Source: Bacteroidota bacterium (GTDB lineage: Bacteria > Bacteroidota > Bacteroidia > Cytophagales > Cyclobacteriaceae). Taken from it: 64,000 nt of DNA. Position 1 is the stretch's first letter, and every line of letters starts with the position of its first letter. Shown piece by piece: positions 10,201 to 17,895 of this stretch. The position numbers and the translations under genes are program-made. The notes beneath the pieces are model-generated. The model made no database searches. It was not told the DNA's origin and saw nothing but the letters and a program-made list of their open reading frames with translations. Location of the stretch: positions 1-64,000 of the forward strand of contig JAFDYX010000032.1 of the NCBI GenBank assembly GCA_018267215.1. The letters are read 5' to 3'.

Positions 10201-10308
10201 GCCATTGTGGTAATCGGTGGTTTATTTACAGATATGATCTTAGCTTTACATGTATTTCCTTTAATAGTAGAATGGGTGTATGGTCGTTCAAAAAATATAG
10301 CCAAATAA
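7204..10308 (+). CDS. CzcA/CusA-family heavy-metal RND efflux pump
   Basis: 1034 residues with the usual 12-helix RND layout: one helix, a large periplasmic loop, six helices, a second loop, five helices. The proton-relay residues of the heavy-metal branch are present in DFGIIVDGTVVMTE (Asp396, Asp402, Glu409). The porter domain has PNDGTDATGFFNIEL and FSQPIMDNVEEAVSGVKG, which read like CzcA/CnrA-type divalent-cation pumps (Zn, Co, Cd, Ni). The RIDMLSTG stretch carrying one of the copper-binding methionines in E. coli CusA is missing. Divalent metals are therefore more likely substrates than Cu(I)/Ag(I), though this is inference. It is the third gene of the operon. Confidence 0.93.
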   Translation: MLRLLKGIITFSLANRVYVLLFAAALIISGYIAYRNTPIVAFPDLTNTRITIITQWPGRSAQEIERFITIPIEIEMNTVPKRTQVRSISLFGLSVVYIIFDDNVQDFEGRQYVVNRLANIDFPDGVSPSLTPPQGPTDEIYRFTLESKQFNARDMKSIMDWVIDRGVKSVPGVADLVSFGGEVKTYEVSIDPALLVRYDITISDVFNAISKSNINVGGDVITHSQQAYVVRGIGLLTDIKSIRNVIIDTYAGSPVFLKDVGKVQESNLPPLGYVGRDSTKNTVEGIVILRKGENPSPVIDALKEKIKDLNDNVLPGDLKIVPFYDRSNLINYTVETVTHNLVEGMFLVCLVVMLFLGDWRATLVASFTIPFALLFAFFCLRMMGMSANLLSLGAIDFGIIVDGTVVMTEGLFIILDKKAHDLGMERFNKTLKLGTIRKAGQNLSRSVFFAALIILTALIPIFAFQRVEGKMFSPLAFTLGFALIGALISALTIVPVLVSFLLDKNVVEKHTFMTRGLSWVFERSLTWVDKNRKVSYGVAAASWLIAIISAFSLGTEFLPHLNEGAIYIRAQMPYSTSLQQSIDISEKLRAIMASYPEVKRVLSQTGRPNDGTDATGFFNIELHAELLPKKEWKRKISKEELIEEMRAHLEQYPGIVFNFSQPIMDNVEEAVSGVKGSLAVKIFGYEPEQLEDYALQVNNAIKDVPGVADLGIIHLKGQPEIQILLDQDKMAAYGVTTVDANAVIEMAVGGKTVTEKFEGERKFDIRVRYLPEYRNSPEALGNLLVPTVRGSQVKLGSVADIRPVSGNAFLYRENNRRFIAVKFSVSGRDLGSTVADAQKMVSKALPKLPKGVSIEWKGEFENQVRATARLKQVIPISLGIIFILLFTAFGNVRDAALIFLNVPFSLMGGILALHLTGTNFSIAAGIGFICLFGIAVQAGVILISIFKLNLQEGMTLRQAVFYGTLRRVRPVFMTALMSICGLSPAALSTGIGSETQKPLAIVVIGGLFTDMILALHVFPLIVEWVYGRSKNIAK

Positions 10309-10312
10309 TATT

Positions 10313-10981
10313 ATGAGAATTTTAGTAGTAGAAGACGAAGACAAAATGGCGCAAGTAATCAAGCGCATGTTAAACGAGCACGGATACATTGTAGATCTGG
10401 CTCATGATGGCGTAGCGGGTTTACAACGCTTCCATGAAGATCAATATGATTTACTGATCATTGATGTGATGCTGCCGCGCGAAGACGGCCTCACGATGTG
10501 CAAAAAAGTGCGCGAAATCAATGCCTCTATCCCTATCCTGGTGCTCTCCGCTTTAGATGCAACCGATGATACCGTACGCGGCCTCGAGGCAGGTGGAGAT
10601 GACTACATGTCGAAGCCTTTTGAATCGGTAGAACTGATTGCCCGCATTAGAGCCTTACTACGCAGGGGTAGCGATCTGAAGCAAAATACCATCCTCAAGT
10701 GCAATGACCTGGAACTTGATCTGGCAGGCAGGCAGGCTAAACGCGGTGGCAAGGTGATTCAGCTCACCCTGAAAGAATTTACATTACTTGAATACCTCAT
10801 GCGCAATCAGGGCCGTGTGCTGTCGCGTTCTCAAATTTCTGAACGGGCATGGGAAAGACCTTACGACCTGAACGACAACAACGTGGATGTGTACATCAAC
10901 ATGCTGCGCAAAAAAGTGGACAAAGGATATGATGTTCCGTTAATTCAAACGGTAGTGGGCGTTGGCTATGTAATCCGATAA
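10313..10981 (+). CDS. OmpR/CusR-type response regulator
   Basis: 222 residues. The receiver domain (1-~120) shows the acidic pocket in VVEDED, the phospho-acceptor Asp51 in LIIDVMLPREDG, Ser79 in VLSAL and Lys101 in YMSKPF. The C-terminal winged-helix domain (~128-222) contains LTLKEFTLLEYLMRNQG and DVYINMLRKKVDK, typical of OmpR-type DNA binding. It starts 4 bases after the pump gene and the kinase follows 4 bases later. It very likely controls this metal-efflux operon from the region before 4789. No clear operator repeat could be picked out there. Confidence 0.93.
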   Translation: MRILVVEDEDKMAQVIKRMLNEHGYIVDLAHDGVAGLQRFHEDQYDLLIIDVMLPREDGLTMCKKVREINASIPILVLSALDATDDTVRGLEAGGDDYMSKPFESVELIARIRALLRRGSDLKQNTILKCNDLELDLAGRQAKRGGKVIQLTLKEFTLLEYLMRNQGRVLSRSQISERAWERPYDLNDNNVDVYINMLRKKVDKGYDVPLIQTVVGVGYVIR

Positions 10982-10985
10982 CTGT

Positions 10986-12377
10986 ATGTTGGTTCGGGGG
11001 ATGAGCCTCAAGCTCCGTATTACGATTGTTTTTACCCTGATCGTTTCTTTTATTTTGGGATTCTTTGCCTGGTTCATTTATTTTTTTTCCAAAGAAACAC
11101 AACAAAACCTTTTCTTCGAAAGGTTAGAAGAGCGTGTCAAAACCACAGCTAACTTAGTTTTAGAAAAGGATGAATTAGACTCACTCTCCTTTAAAAGAGT
11201 GGAAGAAATATTTGCCGATGAACTGCCCGGGGAAACGATAGAAGTTTATGACTCTAAAAACCAACGGATTTTTTTTGAGCCTCATCATACAGCCAAAGAA
11301 TTGAAGTCTATTTCTGTTCTGGAAGAAATCCATGAAAAGAAAATAACCAAATCGGTATCCGGTACACACCAGTCGCTGGGCATATTATACAACGACAACG
11401 AAGGAAACCACGTTATTTTTGTGGAGGCGGCCGATGATGTAGGTGTACAAAAGATTATCAGCCTGAAATATCTGCTGCTGGCATCTTCCGTAGTGGCGAT
11501 CATGGTTACGGGATTGATCGGCTGGCTGTTTGCTTCCCGGTTAGTGAAACCCTTCACCCGCATCAACTCCGGATTAAAAGAAATTTCAGAGCATAATCTC
11601 AGTCATCGGCTGGCGAGCGAAAGAGAAGCCCAAGAAATCACGCTGCTGGTTCAAACCATCAACGAGTTGATTTCAAGATTAGAGCGTTCCTTTCAGGCAC
11701 AAAAAACTTTTATAGCCAATGTATCGCACGAAATACGCACGCCTCTGTCCATCATTTTGGGTGAATTGGAAGTAGTAGCCTTAGAAAAAAATGAGGAAAC
11801 TATCAAAGCACACCTCATCTCCTTCCGGGAAGAAGTAAAAAGACTCGTCCGATTAAGTGAGCAACTGCTGTGGCTCGCCCAGACCTCCCGCGATAAACAT
11901 GAGATTATTTTTTCGCATGTGCGCATGGACGAAATTGCATTTGAAGCCGTGCATTACATCACCCGCATACCTAAGGGGAACCGGAAAATAAATATTGAAT
12001 ACCGCAAAGACCCGGTTGACGACCACGTACTGATGGTAAACGGCAATGCCGATCTGCTGCGCGCCTTGTTTATCAATCTTATAGAAAACGCACTTAAATA
12101 CAGCTCCGAAACAAAGCCCGTAGATGTTTGGATAGACTACACCGCCAGCGAGGTAATCATCATCATCAAAGACCACGGGCAGGGGATTGAACAATCGGAA
12201 ATCCAAAAAATATTTAAACCCTTTTACCGAAGCCACCAATCTAAAAGCCAGATTGCCGGCAGTGGCATCGGGTTATTCTTGTGCAAGCAGATCATCAATG
12301 TGCACGGTGGCCAAATGAACATGGAGTCAAAACAAGGAGAAGGAACTTCTGTAACTCTTTATTTTCATCAGGCCTGA
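10986..12377 (+). CDS. Sensor histidine kinase, partner of the adjacent regulator
   Basis: 463 residues. The first ATG (10986) gives five extra residues before MSLKLRITIVF; the ATG at 11001 is an equally good start. There are two membrane helices (~10-36 and ~160-182) around a periplasmic sensing domain of ~125 residues, then HAMP (~184-235). The HisKA domain has phospho-acceptor His248 in NVSHEIRTPLS. The ATPase domain has the N box LIENALKYSS, G1 DHGQGI and G2 GSGIGLFLCK. Context points to sensing metal ions or envelope stress in the periplasm. It is the last gene of the efflux operon. Confidence 0.92.
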   Translation: MLVRGMSLKLRITIVFTLIVSFILGFFAWFIYFFSKETQQNLFFERLEERVKTTANLVLEKDELDSLSFKRVEEIFADELPGETIEVYDSKNQRIFFEPHHTAKELKSISVLEEIHEKKITKSVSGTHQSLGILYNDNEGNHVIFVEAADDVGVQKIISLKYLLLASSVVAIMVTGLIGWLFASRLVKPFTRINSGLKEISEHNLSHRLASEREAQEITLLVQTINELISRLERSFQAQKTFIANVSHEIRTPLSIILGELEVVALEKNEETIKAHLISFREEVKRLVRLSEQLLWLAQTSRDKHEIIFSHVRMDEIAFEAVHYITRIPKGNRKINIEYRKDPVDDHVLMVNGNADLLRALFINLIENALKYSSETKPVDVWIDYTASEVIIIIKDHGQGIEQSEIQKIFKPFYRSHQSKSQIAGSGIGLFLCKQIINVHGGQMNMESKQGEGTSVTLYFHQA

Positions 12378-12416
12378 TGGTAGCCTGCAATACCTTACCT
12401 TTACAAAAAAATCAGT

Positions 12417-12890
12417 ATGAAAATTTCAAAACACAAAGTAGCAGCCATCCATTACACCTTAACAGACAATGCAGGCAAAACGCTGGACTCCAGCGCAGGG
12501 CGCGAGCCGCTCTATTATATTCAGGGAGTCGGCAACCTGATTGCCGGCATGGAAGAAGGGCTGGAGGGAAAACAGCAAGGCGATAAATTCAATCTAAAAG
12601 TGAGTGCCGAAAAGGGGTATGGACTGAAAGACCCTCAAATGATTCAACGCGTGCCTCGCTCTGCTTTTGGAACAGGCGACATCAAAAAAGGTATGCAGTT
12701 TCAAACCGACCACGGCCAGATTGTAACCGTAACCGATGTAGGCCTGAATGAAATTACCGTTGATGCCAACCATCCATTGGCTGGCGTTGAATTAAATTTT
12801 GCCGTAGAGGTGATGAGCGTGCGCGAAGCCACGCAGGAAGAACTCGACCATGGCCACGTGCATGGCCCGGGCGGGCATCATCACCATTAA
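12417..12890 (+). CDS. slyD: FKBP-type peptidyl-prolyl isomerase, SlyD family
   Basis: 157 residues, no signal peptide, so cytoplasmic. The FKBP domain is split by an insert-in-flap domain, the SlyD layout: the start resembles KVAAIHYTLTDNAGKTLDSS; GVGNLIAGMEEGLEGKQQGD and HPLAGVELNFAVEVMSV match the family. The C-terminus is His-rich (DHGHVHGPGGHHHH), like the nickel-binding tail of E. coli SlyD, though much shorter. Such proteins fold proline-containing clients and can buffer or deliver metal ions. It begins 39 bases after the metal-sensing kinase on the same strand, so it may share transcription with the efflux operon. Its stop lies one base from the stop of the convergent peptidase gene. 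Confidence 0.9.
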   Translation: MKISKHKVAAIHYTLTDNAGKTLDSSAGREPLYYIQGVGNLIAGMEEGLEGKQQGDKFNLKVSAEKGYGLKDPQMIQRVPRSAFGTGDIKKGMQFQTDHGQIVTVTDVGLNEITVDANHPLAGVELNFAVEVMSVREATQEELDHGHVHGPGGHHHH

Positions 12891-12891
12891 G

Positions 12892-15800
12892 CTAACGGAT
12901 AAAAAGCAGCTTCCCTGTTTGGGTTGCTGTTTTTCCATTGACACTAACTGTCAGACGGAAAATAACTAAACCACTTGGTAAATTAGATTGTGTGGCACTC
13001 CACGGTAAAATATTATTGCCGATAATAAAATGCCCCACTTCATTCCGGTCGAATTGCGCCAGCAGTTTTCCTTCATCAGAAAACAACTGCAATAAAAACT
13101 CGTCTGGCAGCACATTGCCAGACAGTACAAAATTAAAATTGAATAGATCACTGGAGGGGTTGGGATATACAGACTGCAACAACAAAGTGGTTTCATCTTT
13201 CACCTGGAAGTTAACAGCATAAGGTTGTGTTCCGCTGATGTTGCCGCTTTCGTCTGAGCCTGTTGCCTGCAATGTGTAAATCCCTTCCGGTAAATTTTGC
13301 GGATGGAAGGAAAACGAAAAATCTGAGCCGGCTGTAGCCGGTGTCCACGAAACATCTTGCCGGCTAAACGAAATGCGCTGTGTAGGGCATGGGCTGCTGG
13401 CACAAGGATATGTGAGAAATAAATTGAGGTGGGTGGTATCCTGAATCGGCATAAATGGGTTTCCATCTATCAACTTGGCTTTGATCAACGGGCTGGGCGA
13501 CACAAAATCTCCATTTTGTAAATACCTGCCATCTACTGTTATATCTAATGAGGGAGCCGACTTGTAGGCGAGTACGTTGAGATAACTGCCCAATGTGATG
13601 ACATTATTGTCATACCGTTGTTCGGGCAGAATTTTTGGATTGACAAAAACGGTAACATCATTGAGGCCTGCTTTACCAACTGTATTAATAGATACTGCAA
13701 ACTTCGTGGTATCTCCCGGTGCCGGTTGTTTGATTTTAAAAGTTTGTGTTTCCATAGAAGCTATTGCCTGTGTTAGCACACTGCGTTGCACCAGCAATGA
13801 GTCAGTAAAGTTTTGAGGAGAAATATTAACAAAGCCATATTGCCCGGTAAAGTGTTGTCCCTCGTGAAGTGTTTGTTGAGTCACCGATCCGTTGTAGTAC
13901 AGCAACCCTTCCGCCACCGGATCAAAAAATACAAACCAATTTCGAAGTTGTGGAGCCGTCAGATTTACCGTATCGGTTACTGTCATTTGAATTTTAAGCT
14001 GAGGATATTGAACCGGGTTAATGAAAGACAGATTCAAAGACAATGGTGCATTTGCCTGTAGTAAAGTTTCTTGCCCTGAAAGCGATTCGCCAAAAATTGA
14101 AAATGCAACCTGGTCTGCGGCATCTGTACTTTTGGAATGAGCCACAAAAGAATTCCAACGGTTGGCCGGGCCGATCAAAGAAGATTTAATAAACCCAGAT
14201 GAAAATCCACCGGTAATCGTACCGGCAACAGACAGATCTACAGACGTAGAAGGGGCGGAAGGAGAACGGACAACTTTAGCGGTACCTGCCGGTGCTCCCT
14301 TTTTGGCAAAGATAATTACGGGCTCTCCATCTTGCAGTGAAGTAATTTGCGAATTGGCAATACCCAAGTTATTCAACTTTGTCAGCGCAGTTGACGACCA
14401 CGTAGAAAAAGCAGCATTACCTTCCGTAAATAAAATGACGGAATCGCCCGGGCTCACATTATCTACATAGCTCAGCAAATTAATACCATCCGGTGCTTCA
14501 AACTCTATCGGGAGAAAACTGTTGATAACGGATGGAAAAAGGCCGCATCCGCGCGGATCGTTGTTGTACAACACCACACCGGCATAAGGCAGTGCGGTCG
14601 TCCGGTTAAAGGCAACCAAGTTCAATGTATTGGGGCGGCAAATTACCTGCACGCCCACATCATACTCTACTCCGTTAATTTGTATGGATGCATTGGAAAA
14701 AGGCGATGCGCTGGTAGCACCAATAGATTTTACAGTTACCTGAGTGACGTTGCGTACAAAATTAATTTTCTGTTTTGCGTTATTGGATGCAACATGGGTC
14801 AGCGCGTTTTGGGTTACTTGCGCAAACTTAGTTTGTGCCCAGCCCGTAGGGCCCCCAAAAATATTTACAAAAGAAGAGCCAGTCCAGTTGCTGCTGTCCG
14901 ACTGGCTTTGCGGGGCAGGGCGAGTGCGCCAATAATAAACCACCGAATCTTTCGGCAATAAGATGACAGCTTGCTTCACTAACACTTTTCCGCTCAGTGT
15001 CTGGGTTTTCAGATAAGGACTGTTAAATGAATTTACCGTGTCTATTTGAAGAATAAAATTTCGCTGCTGCCCTAACAAGTTTGCATCCTGAAATAACATA
15101 TTGACCGAACCGGTGCTGACGATCCCAAAATCGGGAGGGTACAAATTCAACGTTCCATTAGATGGAATAAAATAACTTAATGAAGCCGTATTGTTGGCTT
15201 TAGAGATTTCTTTGATGGCATTGAGCGGGTCGAGAACAACGGTGAACACATTGTTGCCAAAACCGTTAGTAGTTCCTTTGTGCAAAATAAAAGTGAGTGT
15301 GTCGGTATTGTTTATCGAAGCAAAAGTAGAGTCGTACGATTGCGTTGAGTTATCATTAAAGGTTCTGATCACCCGCACTTTTAACGGAGTTGTATTAGTT
15401 GACCCTAAATTTTTTACAATGATCTTCAGTGCAAAAGAGTTGCTGATAGAAGTAACAGGTTTCCCATCCAGCGAAGTAACCGACAGCGAACCATTGTTAA
15501 TAGAATAATCAGGAAGATTAGTGCCAAAGAGTTTTACAGCCGGGTCGCCCGATAAAACCATCTGCTGCACCTGGCTTGTGTTGATCATCGTCACTCCGTT
15601 CTGTGCCAGTAAACGTTTACCTACCTGTTGCTGTATATTCCCTATTCCTTTTTTGATAAATGTAGAATCACCAAAGCCAACAGAATAAAATAGGTCAGAG
15701 TATGTCTGCAGTTCGTAGGTGTAACCAAACGATGTGCTACCAATAAAATTTCGGGAGCCAAGCTGCGAAGCCAACAGCCAATTTTCTCCGAAAGTTACTT

Positions 15801-17832
15801 CGTTGGCAAAGATAGTTCCGGCATTGCATCCATTGATGAGGAAGACAGGGTATTTGCTTGGGTTATTATACCCCAGCGTGGGGTCGTCCACATTACCGAT
15901 GTCTATATCTATGGTTTGAGAAGAAGAGTGGCCAAAAAATGTAACCAAGTTTACGCCTTGATTTACGCTGGTAGATACATTTATCTTCTGCACATCAATG
16001 GTTTGTTTTGAAATAGTAGATACCATACCACCCAGATAAGGGCCTTGTGCAATGGCCGCAAAGCCATTCATGATAGCACGGAATGCACTTAGCTCCGATT
16101 GCCCTGCATCGTAGCCACCCCCGCTCAGGTGCAAAATATTTTTCATCCACGGTTGGATGGCTTTGGATTCGTGATCCATAATTTTATTCAGGTAAGCCGC
16201 TACTTGTGCGGCACTCGTGGCCGGCAGCCTGCCGGTAGGTACAGCGGGTTCGTCTCCGGCCATGCCGAGATGAGCCGTAAAGGCAGCATCTCCGCCCGGA
16301 TAACCTGCCGATGGAATTAGATCCCGGTACTCGGTAGGTGGCACAGGCAACCGTTGGTATGCAGAATAAGTAATGTCCCTCCCCTTCCCAATCAAAAAAA
16401 GATATTGGATGTTGCCCTGCGACACCATGAAATTCATAAAACTGTAAATGGCCAATGACGAAGTCTCGCCATAGTTAAACTGATTGTAGAGCTGATCTAT
16501 GTTCACCACCAATGTATCATAACTTCCTCCGGCAGCAGAAGCCCTGTATCCGGCATAAGATTTTACGGGGTTAGCATAACTCAGTGCCGGTTGTTGCAAT
16601 ATTTTGTTGCTGATGATAACAAAGTTTGCACTGGCCGGATTGATCTTTCGAAAGGAAACGGGGAGTACAACCGGTGTATAATATGTATTGGAGACGATTA
16701 TATTTTTAGCAGCAGATGTGCCGGGTATAATGGCATTGAAGGAGTTGCCGGAAGTGGAGAAAGGTAAAATCCTGACAATATCATTCATGTTGGTAACATC
16801 CCACATTCTCATTCCTGCGGAAGCATTGGAGATAGAAACATAAGACGTACCTCCCGGATTGACGACCGTTTGAAATGCCTTGTTGCTGACTCCGGAAAAA
16901 TTATACGACTGCGGAAATGTTACCTTTACATACGAAACACTGGCTTGGTATCTTTGGGTGGAAGCGCTGGCCGCTACTAACTGTACCTGTAGTTTTCCGT
17001 CTGCGCCAATGTCGCTCCAATTCAAATTAGCAGTAACTATGTAAGTTTGGAATCCAATAAAAGAAGGCGATGCTATCGTTCGCAATGGTCCGGAAGTAGG
17101 GCCTACATTCACCTGCAGATTGTGCTGCACAAAGTCGCGGCCCACCAACATGATCTCTACTGTCGGGCTTCCTGCTGTCGTTACACCATTTACTAACGAA
17201 TCAATGGTGTAGCTGGCACTTTGCGATTGCTGCAAGGCTACACCCGTCCATCCCTCTCCCTGATCGAAATAGGTTGACTGGGTTACATCATTTAATGTGA
17301 GGCCGGCAGAATACTGATCGTGGTTTACCAACAGCCGCTGTGTGTTCTGATATGCTTCTGCCGGCAGCCCGCTAACGTTAACAAACTGAACGGAATCCAT
17401 GCGCAAGCCGCGCGGTGGCGCTATGGCATACGTTAAAAAATAGGCCGTGGTGTCCGAATACAGATTGTAATATTTGTGCGGCTGCAAAGCAGAAGGGCGG
17501 TACAATAAACTATCAAGCGTGCCATCATTTTTTTGTCCGAAAAACTCAATGTAGTCGTTGTTGTTAAACACACCATCGGCTTGCCCGCGAACATAAATGG
17601 ATTGTTCCTGCCCGCGATGATAGATTTTTATAAACCGGGGATCTACTGCCCCCACCGGAAACCCCGAAGATTGTAAGTTGGCATACGTAAGCCGATAGAT
17701 TCCATTTTTGGCTATCGGTATTTTGTAATAAGTCTGGCTGAAATTAATCCAACTGTTGCTGTATTGAGCCGACAACGCAGCCGGAAAAACTATGCCGGCC
17801 AAAAAAAGAAAAGACGTTGCCCACCACTTCAT
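12892..17832 (-). CDS. Gingipain-family (C25) cysteine peptidase with T9SS sorting domain
   Basis: 1646 residues with a signal peptide (SFLFLAGIVFPAALSAQ). The N-terminal ~400 residues are beta-rich. The C25 catalytic domain follows, with His635 in VTFFGHSSS and Cys669 in INGCNAGT, 34 residues apart, about the spacing seen in RgpB. Further on are CARDB-like beta domains (for example FALKIIVKNLGS). The last ~85 residues are a T9SS sorting domain starting SVYPNPSSDLF and ending GKLLFIR. PorU, the T9SS sortase, is also C25 but shorter (~1,100-1,200) and lacks this tail, so this is more likely an exported protease or adhesin. It is convergent with slyD, with one base between stop codons. Confidence 0.85.
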   Translation of the reverse strand: MKWWATSFLFLAGIVFPAALSAQYSNSWINFSQTYYKIPIAKNGIYRLTYANLQSSGFPVGAVDPRFIKIYHRGQEQSIYVRGQADGVFNNNDYIEFFGQKNDGTLDSLLYRPSALQPHKYYNLYSDTTAYFLTYAIAPPRGLRMDSVQFVNVSGLPAEAYQNTQRLLVNHDQYSAGLTLNDVTQSTYFDQGEGWTGVALQQSQSASYTIDSLVNGVTTAGSPTVEIMLVGRDFVQHNLQVNVGPTSGPLRTIASPSFIGFQTYIVTANLNWSDIGADGKLQVQLVAASASTQRYQASVSYVKVTFPQSYNFSGVSNKAFQTVVNPGGTSYVSISNASAGMRMWDVTNMNDIVRILPFSTSGNSFNAIIPGTSAAKNIIVSNTYYTPVVLPVSFRKINPASANFVIISNKILQQPALSYANPVKSYAGYRASAAGGSYDTLVVNIDQLYNQFNYGETSSLAIYSFMNFMVSQGNIQYLFLIGKGRDITYSAYQRLPVPPTEYRDLIPSAGYPGGDAAFTAHLGMAGDEPAVPTGRLPATSAAQVAAYLNKIMDHESKAIQPWMKNILHLSGGGYDAGQSELSAFRAIMNGFAAIAQGPYLGGMVSTISKQTIDVQKINVSTSVNQGVNLVTFFGHSSSQTIDIDIGNVDDPTLGYNNPSKYPVFLINGCNAGTIFANEVTFGENWLLASQLGSRNFIGSTSFGYTYELQTYSDLFYSVGFGDSTFIKKGIGNIQQQVGKRLLAQNGVTMINTSQVQQMVLSGDPAVKLFGTNLPDYSINNGSLSVTSLDGKPVTSISNSFALKIIVKNLGSTNTTPLKVRVIRTFNDNSTQSYDSTFASINNTDTLTFILHKGTTNGFGNNVFTVVLDPLNAIKEISKANNTASLSYFIPSNGTLNLYPPDFGIVSTGSVNMLFQDANLLGQQRNFILQIDTVNSFNSPYLKTQTLSGKVLVKQAVILLPKDSVVYYWRTRPAPQSQSDSSNWTGSSFVNIFGGPTGWAQTKFAQVTQNALTHVASNNAKQKINFVRNVTQVTVKSIGATSASPFSNASIQINGVEYDVGVQVICRPNTLNLVAFNRTTALPYAGVVLYNNDPRGCGLFPSVINSFLPIEFEAPDGINLLSYVDNVSPGDSVILFTEGNAAFSTWSSTALTKLNNLGIANSQITSLQDGEPVIIFAKKGAPAGTAKVVRSPSAPSTSVDLSVAGTITGGFSSGFIKSSLIGPANRWNSFVAHSKSTDAADQVAFSIFGESLSGQETLLQANAPLSLNLSFINPVQYPQLKIQMTVTDTVNLTAPQLRNWFVFFDPVAEGLLYYNGSVTQQTLHEGQHFTGQYGFVNISPQNFTDSLLVQRSVLTQAIASMETQTFKIKQPAPGDTTKFAVSINTVGKAGLNDVTVFVNPKILPEQRYDNNVITLGSYLNVLAYKSAPSLDITVDGRYLQNGDFVSPSPLIKAKLIDGNPFMPIQDTTHLNLFLTYPCASSPCPTQRISFSRQDVSWTPATAGSDFSFSFHPQNLPEGIYTLQATGSDESGNISGTQPYAVNFQVKDETTLLLQSVYPNPSSDLFNFNFVLSGNVLPDEFLLQLFSDEGKLLAQFDRNEVGHFIIGNNILPWSATQSNLPSGLVIFRLTVSVNGKTATQTGKLLFIR

Positions 17833-17855
17833 GCTTGCTGGATAAATACAATTAG

Positions 17856-17863
17856 CAAAGATA
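17856..17863 (-). promoter_or_regulatory. Possible -7 element for the C25 peptidase gene
   Basis: Read on the minus strand the eight bases are TATCTTTG, an exact match to the Bacteroidota -7 consensus TAnnTTTG, about 23 bases before the start codon at 17832. No clear -33 TTG is present at the expected distance, and matches of this length can occur by chance, so support is modest. Confidence 0.3.
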
Positions 17864-17895
17864 GGGTAACTCCTGTTTCTACACTAACTCGATAT

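Noticed and set aside
7204-10308. Copper/silver-specific CusA
   Set aside because: A CusA Met-containing segment is absent and the porter-domain motifs read as CzcA-type.
12892-17832. Identification of the C25 protein as the T9SS sortase PorU
   Set aside because: It is longer than PorU, has its own T9SS sorting tail, and no por genes are beside it.
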